Shown here: piece after piece, positions 9,881-19,330 of the stretch
Numbering within the stretch: the first letter of the stretch is position 1
Layout of the letters: the number at the start of each line of letters is the position of its first letter
NCBI GenBank assembly: GCA_016748015.1
Contig: JAAOMT010000303.1
Location: 500,257-564,256, forward strand
From: Geosiphon pyriformis
Lineage: Eukaryota > Glomeromycota > Glomeromycetes > Archaeosporales > Geosiphonaceae
Length of the DNA: 64,000 nt
Direction: 5' to 3'
Position numbers and translations under genes: made by a program
Notes under the pieces: generated by a model
Seen by the model: the letters and a program-made list of their open reading frames with translations, nothing else
Databases searched by the model: none
Told to the model about the DNA's origin: nothing

Positions 9881-11108
9881 ACTGAACCATTTAAATTCCT
9901 GTTCTTTGGTGAGGTCAGAAAGCACAATATATTGTTCATAGTTTGGATTGGGTTTTAAATTTAAGTTGGAATTGTTGTCATTGTTCTTGCCATATTGGAT
10001 GGAACTGAAACTGGTGTTTTCGTCATTATCATTGTCAGAGTTTAAATCGGGATTAAAATCAATTCCAATTCTGATGCACAGCTGCTGATTGGTTCTTTTT
10101 CTTTTTGGATTATGTAAATCATGCATGGTGGCAGATTGTAAATAAGGTCACACTTATTACAATATTGGAAGTCACATAAAATCAAACAGTGGTCACATAG
10201 TTGAGTGTTTATTTCTTTCAACCATTGTTCTTATTCTTCTCGAGTAGATGCCAACTGTTGATAGTGCTCATGGAATTCTTTCAGATTGTCCTCAATGTTG
10301 CCAAATACATTGAACATTAGGATGTATTCAAGTTCAGGCAGAGATAGGGGGTTGTTTTTGATTTCTAATAGTTCACTGGTTGTCGCACCTTCTACCTTCA
10401 CACTTGTCATTCTCCAGAGTTTATGTTTGTCATGTAAATATCTTTCCAATTGTTGTAACACTCATTTCCAGGCATCATCGATTGGTGTTCTTTTGCATAC
10501 TCAATCATTGATTAGTATCATATACTGGCAGGTTTCATTGCACATTCTTCTTCTCCCAAGAATGTTGTTCCATATTTCTTTGTCAAGGAGAGTTTCCTCA
10601 CAAGTTAAACATAGTGTATTATCTCATTTTCTCACTTATTTTGGTCTTTCAAAGTGTTTGACAAGGCATGTATGGCAAAAAAACTTAGTTGCCATCTGGT
10701 ATTCCTCGTCATCGCCACACCATGCACCCATTGATAACAATTTTTTGCCACAATTAATGCATATGAGCTTTGGTTAGCGATAGCTTAATAATTGTGGTGG
10801 TGTATATGTATAAGGGGTATAACTGGCAGTTGGTAGTGGCTCTTCTTCCTTCACTTTTTCTTTCTCTTTTTCTCTCTTATTCCATTTCCAAATTGGTAGT
10901 TCTTCTAAGTTATGGTCAGTGTTCCAGGCTTGGTCTGCATTCCAAGTAGGTTCTGTTTTCTTCTGTTTTCCTTTGCCATTGTCATTCCATAAGAGTATTG
11001 GCAGTAGCTCATTGTGTTTTTTGTTGGTCCACAAGACTTGATACACTTCCCAAGTAGGTTTTGGTTTTTCTTTTGCAAGGTCAATTAGTGGTGCTGTGGT
11101 GTTGGTAG
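9881..11108 (-). pseudogene. Element B Cys-rich (zinc cluster) region of pol
   Basis: Coding sequence between the protease region and the dUTPase, interrupted upstream by A3. From the N-terminus: a charged Trp/Lys-rich linker (about 10775-11108, T-W-x-V-Y-Q-V-L-W and K-G-K-Q-K-K-T-E). Then come paired cysteines: C-I-N-C (10760), C-H-T-C (10670), C-L-T-C (10605), C-N-E-T-C (10537), and C-D-H-C plus C-N-K-C (10150-10195). This looks like about three zinc-binding units of ribbon or RING-like spacing. An Asp/Asn-rich acidic linker follows near 9990-10060. Several stops break it. I know no standard name for this domain in gypsy pol; its role (nucleic-acid or protein binding) is inferred only from the Cys pairs. 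Confidence 0.65.
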
Positions 11109-11810
11109 TGTTATGGGTTGGAGTAACAAGCTAACAGATAGCAAGGGAGAACAGGATTGTAGGGTGATGGAAATAATCAAAGGGAATTCAACTTCAAAGA
11201 GTGAATTGAATGAGTATGGATTCAATGTGCGAGATCAGTCTCATAAAATATTTCAATTACTATTCTTTTCAAAAGTAACTGGGGAATCTGAAGGTAGAAA
11301 AATAGTCCGTACTGTCAACAATTGATCACCACTAGTATAATTCTATGCCTTACATCAGTGCTCTTAGAATTCAATATCAGGTATCAACTTGTGCTCTTCA
11401 GTCATGTTTATTCAAATAATCTTCAAATACTGCAATTACACATTTCAGGAAAGTGCCAACAAGTAATCTTTTATCCAAAAGATGTTCAGATACTTGAAGA
11501 TAGGGAAAAGAAAATTAGCGATAAGAGTGATTGAGATGAAAGTTGTTATTTTTATTTATTTGATTCTTGTCTGAGAGATGATTTTCTACAGCTAAGAGAC
11601 TCATTGCTTATATAGCTATTGAAAGTGGTCAACAACCAGTTCAATGACTAGGTCAATAATCAGGTCAATGATCAGGTCATTGATCAGGTCAATAATCAGG
11701 TCATTGATCAAATCAATAATCACTTATCTAAAAATAGAGTGGCTAATTATATGACATTAGTGGCTAATACATGTGATAATTAATAAAAATTATGGGTTTC
11801 AATCATAACA
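11109..11810 (-). repeat. A3 3' LTR (subtype I)
   Basis: 702 bp, + strand TGTTATGGG...AATCATAACA. Sense features: eight 12-bp TGATCA-type units (11627-11723), TATA box at about 11607-11616, and an AATAAATAAAAATAAC poly(A)-type signal near 11550. The last codons of the third ORF lie in 11780-11810. Confidence 0.9.
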
Positions 11811-12532
11811 TCATTTTCTTCAAAGAGATTGAGCTCCAGTGAAATCAAGCTATTTATAGGATATTCTAATTGAAAGGTTTTGTCTAACTTAAAACTAACT
11901 AGTTTGTTGAAGTTTTTTGTGGATAGAGTATATAGTACTTGAAGCAAAATAAGCTTTGTATCCAAGAGACCAAATCTTTGTATAAAAGTTTTGGCTCTTT
12001 TTGCAATGGTCAAAACTCTTGAGACATCTAAACATATAATGCCCAAAATTTCTACTTGTATCTCTGAAGTTGTTTTCTTCATGAGCTTCATTTCTTCTAT
12101 GATTTTACCAAAACGACCATAGAGTTCTAGTTGTCTTCCATATAACAAGTTTTTGTCTATAGGCAAGATTTCCTTAATCGTTTTTCCAATTGTCATGAAA
12201 GATATAAGTATTGCTGCTGTTATGCTTTTCAGCAAATACTTATCTATTTTGCTACCAATTTTTTCTCTTCTGGTAGTGGTTTTCTTTGGTCTAATAACAG
12301 TATGTGTTCCACTGTTATCAGTTATGGTGGTTTGTTTTTCAATGATTAGAGTAGCATTTGGATAATTTTTGATCCAGTACTCATGGAGAGTATAGAAAGT
12401 GTTTTGAATGTTTTGATCTAGGAAATAATTGTTCATGTCAATTGAAGATATCTCTGTTTTGGGACTGGTACATTTATTTATATTTGATTTTTGTTGATCA
12501 TTTGGGTTGGTATTACCACAACAGATAACCAA
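11780..12532 (-). CDS. A3 third ORF, unknown function
   Basis: Open frame of about 250 codons between integrase and 3' LTR. It has no ATG at its 5' end: a TGA is followed by TTG-GTT, and the first in-frame ATG is about 31 codons in (M-N-N-Y-F-L-D-Q-N). Not recognised. Visible: a Cys pair at the very start (I-C-C-G-N), a Thr/Lys/Arg-rich basic stretch (near 12270), M/I-D-K-Y-L-L, then a Leu/Ile/Lys helical body with E-I-I-E-E-M-K-L-M-K-K-T-T-S-E-I-Q and R-V-L-T-I-A-K-R-A-K. No clear signal peptide or membrane segment. It runs across the polypurine tract and ends 31 nt inside the LTR (E-T-H-N-F-Y). It lies where retroviral env would be, but nothing resembles an envelope protein. The same ORF occurs in A2, A4, A5, A6 and A7. 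Confidence 0.75.
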   Translation of the reverse strand: MVICCGNTNPNDQQKSNINKCTSPKTEISSIDMNNYFLDQNIQNTFYTLHEYWIKNYPNATLIIEKQTTITDNSGTHTVIRPKKTTTRREKIGSKIDKYLLKSITAAILISFMTIGKTIKEILPIDKNLLYGRQLELYGRFGKIIEEMKLMKKTTSEIQVEILGIICLDVSRVLTIAKRAKTFIQRFGLLDTKLILLQVLYTLSTKNFNKLVSFKLDKTFQLEYPINSLISLELNLFEENDVMIETHNFY

Positions 12533-15500
12533 TCAGATCATTTGTAATATTTTTTGAGTTGTGTGCTATGAACAGGGTGATCATTGAAGATTGTTCTATA
12601 TTGATCTTGTAAGATATAAGAATCATTGTTCAAAACTTTGTTGACTATAAAGGGTCCTTTCTACTGGCTAAAGAATTTATCACCATAGACATTGTTTCTG
12701 TCTGAACAGTATTCTAAAACTAAGTCACCAACACTTAAGAAAAGTGTTTTATATGTTTTCTTTTTCTTAAGCTTCTCTTGGAATTGTTTTATCTTTTTAA
12801 AGACAATTATCTGTGCTTTTACTAATGAGTCAAGAATGGTATCAAGTCTTTTTTGCAAAGTGTCTTTGTAATTTCCTATTGTTATTTCTTCAAAAGGTAT
12901 TGTCTCAATGTCAGTTTCTATTGGTAGAGTTGCCATTTGTCCATAGAGTAGATAAAAGGGTTCATAATTTGTTATGTCATGATTCACAGTTTTATAAGTG
13001 AACAAAGCTGAAGGCAGTACTTTGTCCCATAAGTTTGTTTCTTTGCTGGTTTTGGCTAGGGTTTCACATAGTGTTCTATTGAAATGTTCTACTAGGCCAT
13101 TTTTTTAGGGGTAATAAGGAGAGAAAAGTTTGTGATGTATTTCCATTTTTCTGCAAAGTTCTTCAACAAGTGTACTGAGAAAAGCTTTTCCTCTGTCAGA
13201 TAAAAGTTCTTTGGGGCAGCTATAGTGACAAATGATATCTTTATAAATGAAATTGGCTATTGAGACTGCTGTTTGGTCTGGAGTGGCTCTTGCTTCTACT
13301 CACTTTGTAAGATAGTCGGTAGCTGTGATAATGTATTTGTTGCCATCAGGAGTTATTGTTAAAGGTCCAACAACATCTATACCAATTCTGTCAAAGAGTT
13401 GACCAACAGAGATTGGATGGATATCTTCTTTGCAATTGGGTTTTCCTTTTTTTTGGCAGATATCACAGGTTTTGATGTATTTAGCAATGTCTTTTCCCAA
13501 GGTAGGCCAATAATAATGAGCTAGAGTTTTCTGAATTGTTTTTGTTTTTCCGAAGTGTCCAGCTAATAGATCAGTGTGCATATTGTAGATCACAATTTCT
13601 CTTTCTTCAAATCTGATGACTCTCTAGGGGCGGTCAGGATCTTTTTGATTTCTTTTATAAAATTGGTTCTGGTGAATCAAATAGAAATTTGATTGTTTGC
13701 GCAAATGTTCTCTTTGTTGTTGTGTGTATTTTGGTGGGTATTGTTCTTTACCCAAAAATTCTATTAAGGCAGAGTAGTTGTCCAAGTCCATTATCGTGTT
13801 TGTCAAAAAAGAGAAATTACTAATAATTAAGTTGATTTGGTTTGAGAGGGTTGTTCTGTCATTGAATGGTAAGTCTGGAAAGAGCGTCAGCGTTTTGATA
13901 ATTAGCTTCTTTGCAATGTTGAATATCATAGTCAAATTCATCCAAGTGGAGTATTCAGCGAGTTATCCATTTGTGTTCTAGCCTTTTTTTGTTGCGCAGC
14001 CAAACCAAAGCTTGGTAATCTGTTATCACCAAAAACTTTACACCAAGAAGATACTTACTTTAGTAACTGGTGGACCATACTACTGCTAAGCATTCTTGTT
14101 CAGTGACTGAATAGTTCTGTTCTGCTGGGGAAAAGGTTCTACTGGCATAGGCTATGGCATGTTCTTTGCCATCTTCATCTTTCTGGGAGAGAACAGCACC
14201 AAGTCTAAAGCCAGATGCATTAGTGTGGAAGATAAAGGGTCGATCTAGATCAGATTGCTTGAAGATGGGTTCTGTAACCAGTTTTTTCTTTAAAGTTTCA
14301 AAGGCTTTTTGCTGATGTGTTCCCCAATGGTAATTGTCATTTTTCCTAAGTAGCTGATTGAAAGGAGAGACGATTTTGGAGAAATCCTTGACAAATTTGC
14401 AATAATAAGAGGCCAAACCAAGAAAAAAGTGTAGTTCATAAATGTTTATTGGTTGTTTGATGTTTTGGACTTTTTCAACTTTGGCTGAGTCAGGAAAAAT
14501 TCTATCTTTTTTGATAAGATGACCAAGAAACTGGGTGGATTGTCTTCCAAAGAAAGATTTGATTGGGTTAATCTTGAGGCCAGTATTTCTAAGAAGGTCA
14601 AAAACCTTTTGCAAATGTTCCAGGTGTTCATCCCAGGTATTTGAGTATACCATTATGTCGTCCAAATAGACCAGAACAAAGTTTTCCTTAACTGATTCAA
14701 ATACTTTATCCATTAAGCATTGAAAGGTGGGAGGGGCGTTGGTGAGACCAAAAGACATGATTGTGAATTCATAGGTGCCATACTTGGTGATAAAGGCAGT
14801 TTTCTTTCTGCTTTCTGGATCCATCTCTACTTGCCAGAATCCAGTAGTTAAGTCAATGGTTGAGAAGAAAGCAGCATCTTTGAATTGATCTAACATTGCA
14901 TCAATCTTGGGAAGTGGATACATGTCTCTTTCAGTGATGGCATTTAATTGGTAGTAGTCAACACAGAAGTGTAGTGTTCCACTTTTCTTGGATACTACTA
15001 CAACTGGAAAACCCCATTCACTCTTGGTTTTTTGTATGAATCCAAGTTTTTTCATTCAGTTTATCTCTTTCTTGATAAACTCATTATTGTGCTGATTGAA
15101 TTAATAAGACTTCAAATGGATGGGTCGAGTTTCTTTGATGGTGATGGTGTGTTGTATCACATGGGTACGTCCAAAGGTATCACCTTCTTTGGAGATAACT
15201 GGACTATTTTTAACCAGCAAATTTTCAATGTCTATTTTTCTTTCTTTTGGGGAGAGTTCTTTTTGTTTCACAACTAGTGATTGGATCTTAAGTGGTTCAT
15301 TCTCAAAGAACTTCTGTACTTCTTTCAATTTTTCTCTGGATATCAAACTGATTGGTTCCCAATCTCTGTAATAGATTAGGCATGATTTGCATTCATTGCT
15401 TGGAGAATACAAGGGTTTGTTGCACCAACACCAGACACAAGGACCATGCCACCAAAAACTGTATTTGGCTTTCTTGCCAAGTTTTCTTTCAAAGATTTTT

Positions 15501-16549
15501 CTAAGGATATCATAATAAGGCCAGCAGATTAGCTTGCCATTTACAATGATTTCTTCTTTGTCTGCTTTAACATTGTCCAGTGGTTTGCTATTGCTGGTAA
15601 AGATGGTATAAGCAAGTTCAGCAGTTTCTTCTTGCTCTTCTTGTTCTTCTTCTTTATCACTCTCTTCATCATCTGATTCATCTGATTGTTTTTCTTCTTG
15701 GTTTTGTTTGGATACTGGGGGAGTTGTCCAATGGCGACACTTAATCACAATGGGTTTCTCATCACATCTGATGGTTAATTCACAAAGTTCATAATCAAGC
15801 AAAGCTTTTGCTTTCATGAGCCATTCATTGCCAACAATAATGGTTTATTTCTTGGCTTCAGAAACTTCCATGTCTGTTTCAATGCTAATTCCATTGATGT
15901 GAACAGAAACAGCTTTGGCAATACCCAGTCTTTTTTTTTTGTCACCATGTACGTTGGTCATTGGTCTGGTGGAAGATTCATCAATCTTTCTACCAATTGC
16001 TTCTAAGAAGTGTTTGACAATGACACTAACAAATAATCCACTGTCCAGAATTAAGTCAATGAAGTATCCAGCCACTTGGGCTTTACAAATCAGAGGGGTG
16101 ACATTGCTGTTGTCAGCAAGTCCAACTTGGCAAGAACGCTTGTTGGTTTTTGGTGTCTTCTTCTTTGGAATCAAGGATTTGCAAAGATCCTTTCTGAACT
16201 GTGGGTGGGTCATTAACTGGCCAAAGGTAATATGTGCTGGAGTTTTTATGAGATCTTTGACAATGGAATAGGGTCCAGATTTTTGTACAATTTCTAGGGG
16301 TTCCAACTTTGGAGAATTTTTAAAAACTTTAGCCTTTGGTGGCTCATTGTTATTAGCAGCAGAAGTTGAAACTTTGTTGGGGTCTAAAACGAAATCAACC
16401 TTGGCTTTCTTCTTCTTTCTGGTTGGTTCTAAGATGTTGATTGCTAGTTCATCCATGTCATGATCATCATCAGTTAAGTTAAAAGCATAAAAGGGGTTTT
16501 CTTTTGGTTGGCTTGCACTCTCACCCTTTGGAGGTGCGCCTACCAGTTT
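12533..16549 (-). pseudogene. pol: A3 pol: protease, RT, RNase H, integrase
   Basis: Pol in the -1 frame after gag. Protease: L-I-L-D-S-G near 16050. RT: open frame 15055-14060 with F-C-V-D-Y, and intact YLDD at 14657-14668; RNase H starts F-I-F-H-T-N-A-S-G (usual D-A-S changed to N-A-S) near 14220. Integrase: H-T-D-L-L-A-G-H-F and C-D-I-C-Q zinc finger (13590-13450), core with G-I-D-V-V-G-P-L near 13380, and GPF-type end near 12655. Stops: TAA near 15845, TGA near 15060, TAA at 14060 inside RNase H, TAG at 13624 and 13300, and a stop in the H-P-Q-T-N-G-L-V-E region near 13105. The RT frame is among the best preserved here, but the protein as a whole cannot be made intact. Confidence 0.88.
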
Positions 16550-16552
16550 AAA
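16510..16552 (-). promoter_or_regulatory. A3 gag-pol -1 frameshift site and stem
   Basis: TTTAAAC on the minus strand (16546-16552), in the gag frame as T-TTA-AAC, then TGG-TAG. Five nt later a stem can form: GGCGCAC pairs with GTGC-aa-GCC about 15 nt on. Heptamer, spacer and stem are the usual parts of a -1 programmed frameshift; activity is inferred. Confidence 0.75.
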
Positions 16553-18090
16553 GGCTAATAAACAGTGGCTTAGACTAGGGAATTCTCTCCAAAGAAATTG
16601 ATGTTGGCATGATTGGGTCTTTGATTGGGGACATTGTTATTGGGTCTGTTGTTTTGGTTGTCATTGTTTCTGGGAGCTGGAGGAGGCAGTGGAGGATTGT
16701 TACAATCTCTTGAATAATGTCCAGTTAATCCACAATGATAGCACACAGGTGGGCCACAATTTTGCTGTCTTTGATAGGGAAGTTGCTGGGGCTGGTTAAA
16801 ACGAGGTTTATATCTAGGTTTTGGTAGTTGCTGGTTATCTCTGACTGTTTGTGCCAATGGTTCTAATAACCGGGCAAGGTTAGCTGTGAGTCTATCTATT
16901 TATTGTTCATTTGGGTCTTGGGTTTGGGCAGCAAAAAAAGTAGCAGCCATTTGAGAAGCAGAGGCCATAGCAGGAGCAGAAGCAAAAACTGGAAGTGTGG
17001 ATCCCAGATGCATCTTTTGGGTATCTTCAATCCTTTGGGCAAGTTCAATAGCCATGTCTATTGTAGGGTTGTCTTTTAAAGCCAAGAGAGGCCAAAGAGC
17101 ATAAGATAAGTCAGTTCTCAATCTTTTTGTAAAGGAATGAATCTTTTGTTCTTCTGTTCAGTTTTTTCCAGAGTCTACTCACTTAATTAACTTTCTGATT
17201 GCTTTGGCATATTTGGTTACAACTTCACCAGGACTTTGGGTTCTTCTTTCTAATTCCATGCACCACTTGGATATCAAGATTGGAGTTCTGAACTTGTTTT
17301 CAAACTGGATTGTAAAAGAGGTGTTGTTTTCTCCAGCATTTGCTGGCATCCATCTAATGATTCTTTGATGGGCATTAGCATCAGTTTCCTGTGAGAACCA
17401 GGTAGCAGGAGAGCCTTGGAGGTAGCCACCAACAATTTGAAACTTGTACTCATCATCATATTGGTTGGCTGTAGCAGCTCTCTCAAAGTCATCTAACCAT
17501 TCAATTGGATCTTGGGCATCACTTCTGAATAATGGTAATGGAGTGTTGTTTTTTCGCCTTAAAGCAGTCTGTATACCTTGGAGAGCAATCAAAATGTTTT
17601 GTTGCAGAGGGTCTTGAGCCATTGGTTCAGGTGTAACTGTTTGTGTGGAGTGTTCTGATTTACTTGAAAAGAGATCAAAAACAGGAGCAGTTTGATAGCT
17701 TTTTTCTTCTGTTTCAAGAAGAGTTTCTGTTGATTGATGGGCAGCAATTCAAATGTGGATTTGATAATTCAGATATTCAAAATCAGGGGGCTGTTGTTCA
17801 AAGGTTGCAGAATATAAAAGCTGATTGATACTGTTGTTTCTTCTTTCAAAGTCATCTTCAGAATAAGCTTGATCAAAGTAATAAATTGTATAAGCTATGT
17901 AGGTTTCAGCTGAATGCTCATTCAAGAACCAGTTCTAAAAGTCTTGGAATTGTCTGCTGGATTGTTCTTTAATGGGAAAGCAAATCAAGCAGGAGGGCAA
18001 AGGATTGAGTTCAATAAAGTCTAGATCATTTTTGCTGTGTGCTTTAAAGTGTTCTTCTAATTGTTGTGGCAGGTATGAATAATCACCCAT
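16540..18090 (-). pseudogene. gag: A3 gag
   Basis: Gag of about 515 codons starting at ATG 18088-18090 (M-G-D-Y-S-Y-L-P-Q-Q) and ending at TAG 16540-16542. Capsid-like block with E-W-L-D-D-F-E-R-A-A near 17490. Gln/Pro-rich segment and intact zinc knuckle C-Y-H-C-G-L-T-G-H-Y-S-R-D-C near 16735, then an Asn/Pro-rich end. A few nonsense changes remain: TGG to TAG near 17938, TGG to TGA near 17750, W/R positions near 17160-17180, CAA to TAA near 16900, and a stop near 16570. Open stretches include 17622-17179 and 17121-16900. Gag would bind and package element RNA. Confidence 0.88.
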
Positions 18091-18119
18091 ACAATAGGAA
18101 ACAAAGTGGATTTTAACAA

Positions 18120-18136
18120 CCTCACAGGGAGCACCA
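18120..18136 (-). other. A3 primer-binding site
   Basis: Sense TGGTGCTCCCTGTGAGG, 6 nt after the 5' LTR. Its complement CCTCACAGGGAGCACCA ends in CCA and folds into the 3' half of a tRNA (acceptor AGGGAGC, T-stem CTCAC). The tRNA identity is unknown. Confidence 0.8.
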
Positions 18137-18142
18137 CTTTTA

Positions 18143-18870
18143 TGTTATGAATTGGAGTAACAAGCTAACAGATAGCAAGGGAGAACAGGATTGTAAGGTA
18201 ATGGAAATAATCAAAAGGAATTCAACTTTAAAGAGTGAATTGAATGAGTATGGATTCAATGTGCGAGATCAGTCTCATAAAATATTTCAGTTGCTATTCT
18301 TTTCAAAGATAACTGAGGAATCTGAAGGTAGAGGAATAGTCCATACTGTCAACAATTAATCACCACTGGTATAATTCTATGCCTTACATCAGTGCTCTTA
18401 GAATTCAATATCAGGTATCAACTTGTGCTCTTCAGTCATGTTTATTCAAATAATCTTCAAATACTACAATTACACATTTCAGGAAAGTGCCAACAAGTAA
18501 TCTTTTATTTAAAAGATGTTCAGATACTTGAAGGTAGGGAAAGGGAAATTAGCAATAAGAGAGTGATTGAGATGAAAGTTGTTATTTTTATTTATTTGAT
18601 TCTTGTCTGAGAGATAATTTTCTACAGCTAAGAAACTTATTGCTTATATAGCTATTGAAAGTGGTCAACAACCAGTTCAACAACTAGGTCAATAATCAGG
18701 TCAATGATCAGGTCATTGATCAAGTCAATGATCAGGTCAATGATCAGGTCAATGGTCAGGTCATTAATCAAGTCAATGATCACTTATCTAAAAATAGAGT
18801 GGCTAATTATATGACATCAGTGGTTAATACATGTGATAATTAATAAAAATTATGGGTTTCAACCATAACA
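18143..18870 (-). repeat. A3 5' LTR (subtype I)
   Basis: 728 bp. Ten 12-bp TGATCA-type units (18663-18783), two more than in its 3' LTR. TATA box near 18641-18652 and poly(A)-type signal near 18585. The 5' LTR should drive transcription of A3 toward lower coordinates. Confidence 0.9.
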
Positions 18871-18874
18871 GTAG

Positions 18875-19330
18875 CTTTGAAGTGACCACACATTGCTGGT
18901 ACTTGTCTGTGTCGACTATTCTGGCTGAGTACTAGTTTTTGAGTTGTCCAATCAAGCATGGCGTTGGTTTTGGATAGCCAGTTATTACCAACTAATGCTT
19001 AGTATTGGGTGGCTTCCATTATCAGAACTTTGATGAGTACTATAATGCCATTAACTTCAATTGAAAAGTCATTGATTTTGCCAATTGGGGTTTTGGTGGC
19101 TCCATCCGCGATGATAATCCTGGCATTGGCAGCACGATCAGTTTCTCTTCAAGAGCTGCTCCACTGAATAATGACATATCTGATGGTTCTTCAAGTTCAA
19201 ATGAAAAGATGACATTCAAAGATTCATTTTTGGTGATTGTAGCAGATGGGATATTATTGGTAGATGGTTGTTGTTGTTGTTTAATTCCCTGATTGCTGGA
19301 TGTGGCATTTTCTGAAGTCACTAGAAGGCT
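18875..19330 (-). pseudogene. Element B protease region (active site lost)
   Basis: Retropepsin-like region after gag. Seen in sense: F-E-L-E-E-P near 19195, then a break. Next come A-R-I-I-I-A-D-G-A-T-K-T-P-I-G near 19105, I-E-V-N-G-I near 19055, A-L-V-G-N-N-W-L near 18985 and L-D-W-T-T-Q-K-L near 18945. The order (A-D-G, then G-N-D/N-W-L) is that of gypsy-type proteases, but the expected L-D-S-G active site before A-R-I-I is not there. A deletion and frameshift near 19150-19190 removed it. A TAG sits near 19000. A3 interrupts the frame at 18870. Confidence 0.7.

Larger units (their letters stand above)
11109..18870 (-). mobile_element. Element A3 (Ty3/gypsy family A), innermost layer
   Basis: Complete 7762-bp family A copy, sense minus, inserted in element B between protease and zinc cluster. 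The 4-bp duplication GTAG is perfect (11105-11108 and 18871-18874). Both LTRs are subtype I. It carries gag, frameshift site, pol and an intact third ORF, with few stops compared with A1 or A2. It is the fifth layer: A1, L1, A2, B, A3. Confidence 0.92.

Noticed and set aside
11113-11325. Open frames of about 70 codons in the LTRs (M-G-W-S-N-K-L-T-D type)
   Set aside because: They run antisense through U5/R of family A LTRs and are lost in several copies by small indels, so they behave as non-coding sequence.
12153-12365. A 70-codon hydrophobic open frame antisense to the third ORF, present with the same length in A2, A3, A4, A6 and A7
   Set aside because: It lies wholly opposite the third ORF and mirrors its Lys/Glu/Ile-rich codons, which read as Leu/Val/Ile/Phe backwards. 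Shared length follows from common descent. No promoter or start signal of its own.
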